21,099 nt of DNA from an uncultured Collinsella sp. (GTDB taxonomy: Bacteria; Actinomycetota; Coriobacteriia; Coriobacteriales; Coriobacteriaceae). Both the position numbers and the translations under genes were made by a program. Below, piece by piece: positions 6,691 to 13,717 of the stretch. The first letter of the stretch is position 1, and every line of letters begins with the position of its first letter. The DNA is taken from contig CAAENI010000238.1 in NCBI GenBank assembly GCA_900757285.1, forward strand, positions 1-21,099. The letters are read 5' to 3'. The notes under the pieces are model-generated. The model was not told where the DNA came from, did no database searches, and saw only the letters and a list, made by a program, of their open reading frames with translations.

Positions 6691-8316
6691 TCACTCGTCG
6701 AGCAGGAGGTCCGAGGAGCCGAGGCGCTCTTCTCGCGCCGGGGCGGCGCTCACGCTTATGTAGTCGAAGACATATGCGATCTCGCTTACGGGAACCTCTA
6801 CGCGATAGCGCGTCGAGATGCTCGAGAAGCTCTGCCTGAAGGACTCGATGAAATCGGCGCGTTCCTCCTCGAAGCGGTCCTGGCCAACGTAGGTCTCAAT
6901 GGGGTTTCTGGTAACAAGGCGCTCGACGAGACAGCAGAGGTGAACGTAGAGCCCAATGATGGCGTTGCTGCCGATCTTCTCGCCTGTCCTGCGCTGAAGC
7001 TCGTGCACGGCGCTCTCGATCTCATGGAATAGCCGCTCCGGGTCGAGGATGGTGATGGAGCGGATGACGTTCTGCAGCGTCATGTTCGAGAGCAGCTTCT
7101 CGTGGAAAGAAGAGAGCTCGGAAGCGTCAAGCCACCTGCCGAACACGGCATCAACCTTAGAGGCGGACGCCGTCGACATGATGTCCTCGAGGGCGACGAA
7201 GGGGACGGAGGCGACCCCGGGGTCTCCCGTGCCGATGACGGCGCAGACGCGGTGCTCGGAGAAAACGGCGTCGTTCGACCCGTTCGCGACGAGCTGCTTG
7301 AAGGGCCTCGTGAGCAGGCGCGCGCCTATGGTGCGCGGGAGGCTCTGCGAGACGAGCTGGCGTATCCTCTCCGCGGCGTCGACCCCGGACTCGGAGCAGA
7401 AGACGATGGCGTCCTCACGGTTGACGCGCTCGATCACCTTGCAGTGCGTCACGCACGCGGCGGTCGCATCGCCAAGAACCTCGGCGATGGACTTGCCGCC
7501 GAGCAGCCCGACCCCGATCTCGAGCGCAAGACCGGTAGAGACGTTGTTCACCACGCCGATAGTGGAGTCGGTAACGTTCTCGAGGGCCTTATAGGCCTCC
7601 TCCAAGGAGCCCATGTCGACGAGGAACACGACCCCGGTGCAGTAGGAATGGCGGTCGACGAGGCGCTGGAGCGGACCGACGATGTCCTTCAGCTGCTGGT
7701 CGTAGGGCATGTCGACAGCCTCGTACACATGCATGCCGAGCATACGGTTCGCCGCGTCGGCGATGCTCGTCGCCGTTGAGTAGCCGTGGGACAAGATGAC
7801 GCAGAGCGTCCGAAGGGCCTTCGCATCGCGAGACTCCGATGCGACGCACAGCGTCAGAAGCGTCTTCGTGAAGTGATCGAGCGAGATTCCCAGCGCCCCT
7901 TCCACGTCTGCGGCGACCTGATCGGAGACACTCGAGGCAAACGGCAATTCGGAGGTCACGGCACCGAGGAGATGGGAGATTTGCTCCGCACAGGCAGACT
8001 TTCGCTTAGCCAGGCCGATACCCGGCCACAACTGCAGGCAAATCTCCTGGGCCAGTAGAAAAGCGACCTTCCTCGAAAGCTCGATGCCATAAGAAGAGCC
8101 TGCGTCGGCAAGGACCGCGCCCACGACGCGCTCGAAGGCGCGCGACCTCGAGGAGGCGACGCCGTGGTCGAAGATCAAGTGATCCTCAACGCCGCGCACA
8201 GCGGAGACAGCTTGCGAGACAAGCTCGGAGACAGAGAGCTCCCCGGCGCAGAATCGCTCATCGAGGGAGCACAGGGCATCGAGCGCCTGCTCGATGCCCT
8301 GTGCTCTCGGCGGCAT
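6691..8316 (-). CDS. LevR-like PTS-controlled regulator, C-terminal part (PRD, EIIA, EIIB-like, PRD)
   Basis: The 541-residue frame holds the signal-input half of a LevR-type regulator. From about residue 50 to 160 is a PRD-like domain, apparently degenerate because the usual His is replaced (FLLAQEICLQL). Then comes a mannose-EIIA-like domain with VILSHGYSTATSIADAANRMLG and VVFLVDMGSLEEA, keeping the phosphorylatable His. A GatB-like EIIB segment follows (AIVFCSESGVDAAERI). Last is PRD2 with IGLYVHLCCLVERL keeping its His. Such domains sense phosphorylation by HPr and by their own PTS. The frame overlaps the upstream DNA-binding part by 59 bases in another frame. The ATG at 8316 has no clear ribosome site, which favours a single ancestral ~920-residue gene. 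Confidence 0.85.
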   Translation of the reverse strand: MPPRAQGIEQALDALCSLDERFCAGELSVSELVSQAVSAVRGVEDHLIFDHGVASSRSRAFERVVGAVLADAGSSYGIELSRKVAFLLAQEICLQLWPGIGLAKRKSACAEQISHLLGAVTSELPFASSVSDQVAADVEGALGISLDHFTKTLLTLCVASESRDAKALRTLCVILSHGYSTATSIADAANRMLGMHVYEAVDMPYDQQLKDIVGPLQRLVDRHSYCTGVVFLVDMGSLEEAYKALENVTDSTIGVVNNVSTGLALEIGVGLLGGKSIAEVLGDATAACVTHCKVIERVNREDAIVFCSESGVDAAERIRQLVSQSLPRTIGARLLTRPFKQLVANGSNDAVFSEHRVCAVIGTGDPGVASVPFVALEDIMSTASASKVDAVFGRWLDASELSSFHEKLLSNMTLQNVIRSITILDPERLFHEIESAVHELQRRTGEKIGSNAIIGLYVHLCCLVERLVTRNPIETYVGQDRFEEERADFIESFRQSFSSISTRYRVEVPVSEIAYVFDYISVSAAPAREERLGSSDLLLDE

Positions 8317-9430
8317 CCAGAGACGCGTCGATCAGAACGCCATCGTCGGGCTGTTGATCGATCTGCGCGGAGGAGAGGAGCCCGCTGGGAAGAAGATACG
8401 GGCGAACGACGACGTAGTCGCCCTCGCGATTGAGGAACGCTTTGGCACAGCAGTTCGTCACGCAGGCGCGCAAGCCGGCGATGTTATCGGAAAAGTCCGC
8501 GTTCACGAGGCAACGGTATGCGCCGCGGCTGATCTTCACATCAGAACCGATTCGGCACCCCTCGCTGCGCAGGAAGCTCAAGATGAGATCCTCGCGCTCC
8601 TCGGGGGTCCGCTCCTTGAGTGAGGGGACGCGGGCACAGATGGGCATTTTGCTGTAGGCCGAGGAAACCTTCAGGTCATCGGCGGAAAGCGTCGTCGAAA
8701 GAACGAGGCGAGCGCGCGGCGCATCCTGGGAGGCATCGAGCCCGAGGGCCGTCGCAAGGCAGTGCTCCATCGCAGAGGGAGAGAGTGCCTCGATGCCGTT
8801 GACAAAGACCACACCCCCGCGCGCTTTCGCGATCGACTCGTTAAGAAGCCCGTTGAACGAGGCGGCGTCCGGGACCCCGGCGCAGTCGATGCGCACATAG
8901 GAGGAGTCGCGGGACAGCAAGCCCTGGTTCTTGCCGTACTCGTACACAAGGCGAGAAAGGAAAGACTTACCGACACCCACGCCGCCGCTCAAGAGGATGG
9001 GCAGGCCAAACGGAGGGTACTGAACCGCAGCCTTGCACTGCTCGACAACGGAGCTGAGGCTCATGTCGAAGCCCACGGCACGCGCGAAGTCGCGGTGATC
9101 GGCGATTCCCGTCGCCTGGATGAGGTCGGCGAGCGAGGCGTACTCGCTTGCAGAGAGCTTTACCTGAAAACGCTTCTGGAACGCGCGGCGATGAAAATAA
9201 CGGACAGGCCTGCCCGCCACCTTAACCACAAGACCGGCGCGAACAAGGTCGTTGAGGTACTGGCTCGCCAGGCTCCTGGAGATGATGAGCGTCTCGGCGA
9301 TGTCGGAGGTGGACAGACGGGCAAGGTCGTCGAGCGAGACGGCAGAGGTGAGGGCCTCGAGATGCTCGAGAATCCTGTCCCTCATGTCGACGGGTTTCTT
9401 TGCCAAGCTGTCCTGTGTGGTCTTGTCCAT
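8258..9430 (-). CDS. LevR-like regulator, N-terminal part (winged helix and AAA+ domain)
   Basis: The 390-residue frame has an N-terminal winged helix (about residues 15-80, SRSLASQYLNDLVRAGLV and GRPVRYFH). An AAA+ domain follows, with Walker A GGVGVGKS at 149-156. In sigma-54 activators the Walker A is followed by a GAFTGA loop and a Walker B FLDE. Here the segment runs IDCAGVPDAASFNGLL to GGVVFVNGIEAL, with the GAFTGA loop deleted and DE replaced by NG. Downstream family landmarks remain (PSLKERTPEEREDLI and FSDNIAGLRACVTNCCAKAFLN). After about residue 377 the frame leaves the family sequence and stops. The start ATG at 9430 has AGGAGG 9 bases upstream. Actinobacteria lack RpoN, which fits a regulator that no longer works through sigma-54. 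Confidence 0.85.
   Translation of the reverse strand: MDKTTQDSLAKKPVDMRDRILEHLEALTSAVSLDDLARLSTSDIAETLIISRSLASQYLNDLVRAGLVVKVAGRPVRYFHRRAFQKRFQVKLSASEYASLADLIQATGIADHRDFARAVGFDMSLSSVVEQCKAAVQYPPFGLPILLSGGVGVGKSFLSRLVYEYGKNQGLLSRDSSYVRIDCAGVPDAASFNGLLNESIAKARGGVVFVNGIEALSPSAMEHCLATALGLDASQDAPRARLVLSTTLSADDLKVSSAYSKMPICARVPSLKERTPEEREDLILSFLRSEGCRIGSDVKISRGAYRCLVNADFSDNIAGLRACVTNCCAKAFLNREGDYVVVRPYLLPSGLLSSAQIDQQPDDGVLIDASLDAAESTGHRAGARCPVLPR
8267..8306. repeat. perfect 18-bp inverted repeat at the regulator frame break
   Basis: Arms at 8267-8284 and 8289-8306 are exact reverse complements (GAGCACAGGGCATCGAGC and its complement), with a 4-base loop GCCT. The repeat lies wholly inside the 59-base overlap of the two regulator frames. 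In RNA it would form a very stable stem. Confidence 0.95.
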
Positions 9431-9600
9431 GACTTCTTACCTCCTCGTACAAGGAGTATAAGGGGAGAACAGAGAACGGAAGGGGGCGCGTGGGGGAATC
9501 AACAGCTCCGAGGAAAAGTCCACCACTTGAGGGGCAGAAAACAACGGCCATTGAACATTCAGGGCCGACGCTCAACACTTCGGCTCGACACTTCGCTTTG
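9431..9600 (-). promoter_or_regulatory. upstream region of the regulator gene
   Basis: This region holds the probable promoter of the leftward operon. A TATACT -10-like box is at 9455-9460 (minus strand), just before an AGGAGG ribosome site at about 9440-9445. No TTGACA-like box is seen 16-18 bases further up, as expected for an activator-dependent promoter. The rest (9480-9600) shows no gene. The short spacing between the -10 box and the ribosome site implies a very short leader if the box is used. Confidence 0.4.
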
Positions 9601-9604
9601 GAAA

Positions 9605-9656
9605 GGGCCCGGCGCGCCGGGGTCCCAACATAAAGAAGGGCCCCGGCGCGCAGGGC
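9605..9656 (-). terminator. GC-rich inverted repeats, possible terminator of the mtnN remnant
   Basis: Two adjacent GC-rich blocks carry GGCGCGCCGG-type palindromes: CCCGGCGCGCCGGG at about 9608-9621, and GGCCCCGGCGCGC...GGGCC at about 9640-9656. On the minus strand the second block is followed by TTCTTTATG. It sits directly behind the MTA/SAH nucleosidase stop and before the regulator promoter, the right place for a terminator, although the T-run is poor. Confidence 0.45.
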
Positions 9657-9975
9657 CTAAAGCTTAACCATGCGCGCGGCGATGCGGGCGCAGTCGCAGG
9701 CGGCCTTCTTCTCGAAGGTGTTGTAGTCGACGACCCGGCCCTCGGCGCAGGGCTTGTCGCTGATGGCGCGCACGACGACGAGGGGCACGCCGTTGAGATA
9801 AGCGGCCTGCGCGATGGTGCAGCCCTCCATCTCGCAGCACAGGTCGCCGAAGGTCGCGAGGATTCGCTCCTTCTGTTCCGCGGGCGAGACGAACTGGTCG
9901 CCGGAGACGACGCGGCCCTTGAGGACCTTAATGTCGGGGGCGACGGCGGCCGCGGCGGCGCACGCCGCCAGCAAG
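9657..9975 (-). pseudogene. mtnN: MTA/SAH nucleosidase, C-terminal fragment
   Basis: From about 9975 to the TAG at 9657-9659 the minus strand encodes the C-terminal half of 5'-methylthioadenosine/S-adenosylhomocysteine nucleosidase. Seen are GRVVSGDQFVSPAEQKERI, the ribose-binding CCEMEGCTIAQAA, and VVVRAISDKPCAEG with the catalytic Asp, then the usual C-terminal helix. The enzyme removes adenine from MTA and SAH in sulfur-compound recycling. The N-terminal half, including the first catalytic Glu, is replaced by antisense DNA of an IS3 transposase, so about 105 of an expected ~230 residues remain. An open frame continues to 10181, but that part is not mtnN-like. Confidence 0.82.
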
Positions 9976-10432
9976 GGCCGGAACGGATCGCGCAAGATCA
10001 AGGCGTCGCCCGGGAGGTCGGGCGTTACCGTCAGCCGGCGCCGCGTCTGCCGCATCATGAGGGAGAACGGCCTGGCCGGCGCATACGGCAGGAAGAGGTT
10101 CAAGGTGCACCCCGGGGCGGTCAACGAGGCCGACGTGTCGAACGTCGTCGCGCGCGGCTTCGGCGGCAGGGCGCCGTGCACCCATATATGCAGCGACTTG
10201 GCCTGCGTGCGCGTCGGGGCGTCGTGGAACTACGTCTGCCTGCTCGTCGACCTCTGCAACGGGGAGATCGTCGGCCACTCCGAAGGACCGAGGAGGGACG
10301 CGCGAGCTCCGAGCCAAGCTCTTGGATTACGTGCGCTGGTACAACAACTTCAGGATCCACTCGACGCTGGGCTACATGTCGCCGGTCGAGTTCAGGGAGG
10401 CGGGGCCGTCCCTCCCGGAATCGTCCAAATAA
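9976..10432 (+). pseudogene. IS3-family transposase (OrfB) remnant with internal deletion
   Basis: From about 9982 the plus strand reads NGSRKIKAS, then VTVSRRRVCRIMRENGLAGAY and THICSDLACVRVGASWNYVCLLVDL, which is the region leading into and including the first catalytic strand of IS3-type DDE transposases. Near 10290-10300 it changes frame and resumes with RELRAKLLDYVRWYNNFRIHSTLGYMSPVEF, the conserved C-terminal segment, ending at TAA 10430-10432. The central part, including the second Asp and the Glu of DDE, is deleted. The element is dead and has replaced the 5' half of mtnN. Terminal inverted repeats could not be identified. Confidence 0.85.
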
Positions 10433-11144
10433 GTGTTGCCAATCCATAGCCAATCCAGCCATCATCTTCGCGAAGGCGGACGTCAGGAAAAGCTCGGCTT
10501 GAGCTCGGTCGGACGCGGTCTGTGGGGCATCATTCAGGCTCAGGGGGTCTCCTTGTCTTCTTCGGTCGCAACCTGAATGATAGGGACGGCCCCTTCTCTC
10601 TTTCCCCTTCGTTTTCGACGCGTCACCCTCTCGGCGGGCTTAAGGCCCGCGCTCGCGGGTGCAGGGGCTACGCCCAAACCCCAAAAACGTAACGCCGTGC
10701 TCGAAGCGTTTCCGGACGTCAGCGTAATCTCAAATCCCGTTCGTCAACTCATGGGCAAGCCACCTGAGACTACTCATTTCTCCTACTGGCAATGAAGACC
10801 TGCGACCTGCAGTTTTGCAAACTGCTTGAAAGCCACATGCGTTGATTCACTTCCTATTGCAGCTGGCGGCTTGCACGCGAAAAGGCATTTAAGTTTCAAA
10901 ACGGGCGTTTTCGGCGCTATCGAGCCTCCAAAGGCATCCCGCCGCGCCCTTTGGGACAAAAACAAAAACTCAAAGCCCTGAGTTCGAAAATAGTTTTTGG
11001 AGTTGTCCCGACTTTTGTCCCCGAAGCCGACGAAACGCGACAGGGTATCACCTGGCGGCACTCGATTCGAGACGGCACCGAAAACTGGATGCAACCGGAA
11101 TGACGGGACGGCAGAACCGAAGCCATCGAGTGGGGATAGAAAAA
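10433..11144. other. gene-free region between IS3 remnant and ribosomal cluster
   Basis: No supported gene is present in these ~710 bases. Visible structure: a 10-bp inverted repeat ATCATTCAGG (10529-10538) and CCTGAATGAT (10572-10581); a hairpin GCGGGC-TTAAG-GCCCGC (10634-10650); a 7-bp hairpin GCAGTTT-TGC-AAACTGC (10809-10825); and AAAACG..CGTTTT around 10898-10912. Minus-strand open frames exist across 10783-11181, but the longest begins inside the rplX terminator. The stretch 10760-11060 is less GC-rich than its surroundings and could be a dispersed intergenic repeat of this genus, or the relic of the DNA that once joined rplX to rplE. Confidence 0.5.
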
Positions 11145-11170
11145 GGCCCGGGTGCCGTGGCATCCGGGCC
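11140..11170 (-). terminator. intrinsic terminator after rplX
   Basis: The stem GGCCCGG..GCC / GGC..CCGGGCC (11145-11170, GT/AT internal mismatches, tiny loop) is followed in the leftward direction by TTTTT. It lies about 30 bases past the rplX stop and ends the ribosomal cluster, at a place where most bacteria continue into rplE. Confidence 0.88.
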
Positions 11171-11199
11171 TTTGCTAGCAACTTGATGTTGCGGGCAGC

Positions 11200-11505
11200 T
11201 TAGAACTTGTGGCCGCACTTCTTGCAGACGCGCAGCTTGTTCTTGCCGTCCTTCTCGTGACCGACGCGGGTAACCTTACCGCACTCGGGGCAGACGAGAT
11301 TGACGTTGGAGGCGTCGATGGGAGCCTCCTGCGAAACGATGCCGCCCTGCTGGTTGGCAGCGTTGGGCTTGACGGCCTTCTTGACGACCGAAACGCCCTC
11401 GACAACGACCTTGTTCTCGGCGGGGAGAGCACGCAGGACAACGCCCTGCTTGCCGCGATCCTTACCAGAGAGAACCTGGACCTTATCGCCCTTCTTGATA
11501 TACAT
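11200..11505 (-). CDS. rplX: 50S ribosomal protein L24
   Basis: The 101-residue protein starts MYIKKGDKVQVLSGKDRGKQG, the KOW motif of L24, with the usual NVVKK-like linker (VSVVKKAVKPN). Its C-terminal zinc-ribbon-like part holds CPECGKVTRV and CKKCGHKF (four Cys), the form found in many Gram-positives. L24 binds 23S rRNA early and starts 50S assembly. It begins 13 bases after rplN with a GGGGAG ribosome site. It is the last gene of the cluster here, followed by a terminator and not by rplE. Confidence 0.97.
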   Translation of the reverse strand: MYIKKGDKVQVLSGKDRGKQGVVLRALPAENKVVVEGVSVVKKAVKPNAANQQGGIVSQEAPIDASNVNLVCPECGKVTRVGHEKDGKNKLRVCKKCGHKF

Positions 11506-11518
11506 ATATCTCCCCTAA

Positions 11519-11887
11519 CTACAGGGTCTCGGGAGCGAGCGAGACGATCTTCATGTACTTCTTGTCACGAAGCTCGCGAGCGACGGGCCCGAAGATACGG
11601 GTGCCGACGGGCGAACCATCGTTGTTGATGACAACGCAGGCGTTCTCATCAAAGCGAATGTAGGAGCCATCCTTGCGGCGGATCTCCTTAACGGTGCGAA
11701 CGACGACGCAACGGACAACGTCCTTCTTCTTGACGTTGGCGCCAGGGGTAGCCTCCTGGACAGCACCGATGAACACATCGCCGATGCCTGCATAACGACG
11801 CTTGGAACCGCCAAGCACCTTGATGCAGCGAATCTTGCGAGCGCCGGAGTTGTCGGCGACGTTCAGCATGGTTTGCATCTGAATCAT
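11519..11887 (-). CDS. rplN: 50S ribosomal protein L14
   Basis: The 122-residue, full-length protein begins MIQMQTMLNVADNSGARKIRCIKVLGGSKRRYA and ends DKKYMKIVSLAPETL, the standard L14 sequence. It sits at the 30S-50S interface. The ribosome site GGAGG lies about 9 bases before the ATG. It is preceded by a 118-base structured gap after rpsQ. This is where the spc operon starts in E. coli, so a separate promoter or leader control is plausible. Confidence 0.98.
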   Translation of the reverse strand: MIQMQTMLNVADNSGARKIRCIKVLGGSKRRYAGIGDVFIGAVQEATPGANVKKKDVVRCVVVRTVKEIRRKDGSYIRFDENACVVINNDGSPVGTRIFGPVARELRDKKYMKIVSLAPETL

Positions 11888-12005
11888 GGTAGATGTTCCT
11901 CCGAACTAAGAACCGAAGAGAGGTGCGCAGCCTTTATACGGCCCGTGGTATGCAAGCCAGGCATACGCACATCTTCGGAAACGTACAAGTCGTAAGAGCG
12001 ACTGC
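11888..12005 (-). promoter_or_regulatory. structured rplN leader / spc-type operon start
   Basis: In an otherwise tight cluster this gap is unusual. It can fold as an outer stem CCGAAGA (11913-11919) with TCTTCGG (11972-11978) plus GTGCG (11923-11927) with CGCAC (11966-11970). Inside these, GTATGC (11948-11953) pairs with GCATAC (11961-11966). A TATAAA box (minus strand, about 11932-11937) could be a -10. Candidate roles are an internal promoter and an r-protein-binding leader; neither is proven. Confidence 0.45.
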
Positions 12006-12266
12006 TTATTTAGCGCGCTCGACGACCTCGATGAGGCGCCAACGCTTCATCTTGGACATAGGACGGGTCTCCATAACGCGGACGGTATCGCCCACGCCAG
12101 CCGTGCACTCCTCGTCGTGAGCGTGCAGCTTCTTGGAGCTGGTCATCATCTTGCCGTACTTGGGGTGACGCTTGCGCTCGGTGATGGTGACAACAATGGT
12201 CTTGGCACCGGAGACGGAGGTAACGACACCCGTACGGACCTTACGCGAGTTACGCGAATCAGTCAT
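12006..12266 (-). CDS. rpsQ: 30S ribosomal protein S17
   Basis: The 86-residue protein has the S17 OB-fold sequence: KVRTGVVTSVSGAKTIVVTI, KRHPKYGKMMTSSKKLHAHDEE, GDTVRVMETRPMSKMKRWRLIEVVERA. It binds 16S rRNA as a primary assembly protein. It starts 16 bases after rpmC, with an AAGGAGA site. Length and sequence are normal. Confidence 0.98.
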   Translation of the reverse strand: MTDSRNSRKVRTGVVTSVSGAKTIVVTITERKRHPKYGKMMTSSKKLHAHDEECTAGVGDTVRVMETRPMSKMKRWRLIEVVERAK

Positions 12267-12282
12267 GTTCTCTCCTTAGGTC

Positions 12283-12498
12283 CTACTCGGCGACAGCGGA
12301 CTTCTCCGCTGCGATCTCGCGGGCGCGCTGCTCCGTGAGGACGCGAGCGATGTCCTTCTTCACGGTGTTGACGCGAGCGGTGTTGTCCAGCTGGCTGGTG
12401 GCCATCTGGAAACGAAGGTTAAAGAGCTCGGCGCGCATTTCCTTCAGCTTCTCAACGAGCTGAGCGTCCGAGAGCTCACGAATCTCTGCGGGCTTCAT
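12283..12498 (-). CDS. rpmC: 50S ribosomal protein L29
   Basis: The 71-residue protein reads MKPAEIRELSDAQLVEKLKEMRAELFNLRFQ, the typical two-helix L29. DIARVLTEQRAREIA follows, then a short acidic tail. L29 lies near the polypeptide exit tunnel. Its ATG overlaps the rplP stop codon by one base (TAATG), so translation is probably coupled. Confidence 0.98.
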   Translation of the reverse strand: MKPAEIRELSDAQLVEKLKEMRAELFNLRFQMATSQLDNTARVNTVKKDIARVLTEQRAREIAAEKSAVAE

Positions 12499-13001
12499 TA
12501 GTTCTCCTCCTTGGCGGCGGCGGCGTCCTCAGCAGCCCACTTGGCCTCGAGAGCGGCCTCCTCAGCCATCTCCTTCTCGATGCGCTGCTCAGCGTTCTTG
12601 GCAGCAACAATCTTGGTCTTGATGGGAAGCTTGTGCTGTGCAAGACGCAGAGCCTCGCGAGCGACCTCCTCGGGCACGCCCTTGACCTCGAACATGATGC
12701 GGCCGGGCTTGACGACGGCCACCCACTCCTCGGGATTACCCTTACCAGAACCCATGCGAGTCTCGGCAGGCTTCTTGGTGATGGGCTTATCGGGGAAGAT
12801 CGTGATGTAGACACGACCGCCACGCTTCATGTAGCGGGTCATGGCAATACGAGCGGCCTCGATCTGACGGTTGGTGATCCAATGGGCCTCGAGAGCCTGG
12901 ATACCAAACTCGCCGAAATGCAGCTCGGTATTACCCTTGGCCTGGCCCTTCATGGAGCCACGCTGCACCTTGCGGTGAAGAATACGCTTAGGGGCAAGCA
13001 C
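12498..13001 (-). CDS. rplP: 50S ribosomal protein L16
   Basis: The protein has 167 residues from a GTG start that overlaps the rpsC stop by one base (TAGTG), with AGGAGG 8 bases upstream. The core LAPKRILHRKVQRG, WITNRQIEAARIAMTRYMKRGGRVYITIFPDKP, MGSGKGNPEEWVAVVKPGR and EVAREALRLAQHKLPIKTK is ordinary L16, which shapes the A site and the peptidyl-transferase region. The protein is about 25-30 residues longer than usual: after residue ~140 there is a Glu/Ala-rich, probably helical tail ending AAAAKEEN. Confidence 0.97.
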   Translation of the reverse strand: MLAPKRILHRKVQRGSMKGQAKGNTELHFGEFGIQALEAHWITNRQIEAARIAMTRYMKRGGRVYITIFPDKPITKKPAETRMGSGKGNPEEWVAVVKPGRIMFEVKGVPEEVAREALRLAQHKLPIKTKIVAAKNAEQRIEKEMAEEAALEAKWAAEDAAAAKEEN

Positions 13002-13711
13002 TACTGACCCCTCCTCTCGGAGTTACGACGACGAGGACGGGAAGAGCCCTCGAGTGCAGGGTTGGGAACAGGCTGGCCCGGGAGCTTCTCGCCCAGGTAG
13101 ATCCAGACCTTCACGCCGCAAGCGCCCATGGTGGTGCTGGCGACAGCCGTGCCGTAGTCGATCTTGGCACGGAGGGTGTGCAGAGGCACGCGACCCTCGC
13201 GGTACCACTCACGACGGCCCATCTCGGCACCGCCGAGACGACCGGAGCACTGGATACGGATGCCCTTAGCGCCGGCCTTGCGGGCAGACTGGACAGCCTT
13301 GCGCATAGCGCGACGGAAGGCAACGCGGCCCTCGAGCTGCTCGGCGATAGACTGAGCAACGAGGTTGGCGTCGAGCTCGGGGCGCTTGATCTCGACAACG
13401 TCGACGGAGAGCTGGCCCTTGGAGACGCCAGCGACCTTCTCGAGCTCGGTGCGGAGGGTATCGATCTCGGCACCCTTCTTACCGATGACAACGCCGGGGC
13501 GAGCGGTGAGGATGATGACCTTCACCTTGTCGCCAGCGCGCTCGATCTCGACGCGGGAGACAGCTGCGCGGGAAAGACGCTTCTCGAGGTACTTGCGGAT
13601 CTCGAGATCGTTACCGAGGGTCTTAGCGTAATCCTTCTCTGCGAACCAGCGGGAGCGCCAGTTCTCGGTGATGCCAAGACGGAAGCCGGTGGGGTAGACT
13701 TTCTGACCCAT
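13001..13711 (-). CDS. rpsC: 30S ribosomal protein S3
   Basis: The 236-residue protein begins MGQKVYPTGFRLGITENWRSRWFAEKDYA and has the KH-domain GVVIGKKGAEIDTLRTELEK. The C-terminal domain carries IQCSGRLGGAEMGRREWYREGRVPLHTLRAKIDYG. S3 lines the mRNA entry tunnel. A basic tail (SSRPRRRNSERRGQ) follows. Spacing to rplV is 6 bases, and its stop overlaps the rplP start. Confidence 0.98.
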   Translation of the reverse strand: MGQKVYPTGFRLGITENWRSRWFAEKDYAKTLGNDLEIRKYLEKRLSRAAVSRVEIERAGDKVKVIILTARPGVVIGKKGAEIDTLRTELEKVAGVSKGQLSVDVVEIKRPELDANLVAQSIAEQLEGRVAFRRAMRKAVQSARKAGAKGIRIQCSGRLGGAEMGRREWYREGRVPLHTLRAKIDYGTAVASTTMGACGVKVWIYLGEKLPGQPVPNPALEGSSRPRRRNSERRGQ

Positions 13712-13717
13712 ACAGCT

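Noticed and set aside
5335..7032. 565-residue plus-strand open frame
   Set aside because: It runs antisense across EIIC, EIIB and the regulator; its Gly/Asp/His/Val-rich translation is the usual shadow of high-GC genes and has no family motif.
9982..10181. N-terminal extension of the mtnN frame
   Set aside because: It is simply the reverse strand of the IS3 transposase fragment and lacks MTA nucleosidase similarity.
10634..10650. GC-rich hairpin considered as a terminator
   Set aside because: No T-run on either side.
10783..11181. 132-residue minus-strand open frame in the gap after rplX
   Set aside because: It begins inside the rplX terminator, has no ribosome site and no recognisable domain; treated as non-coding although a repeated hypothetical protein cannot be excluded.
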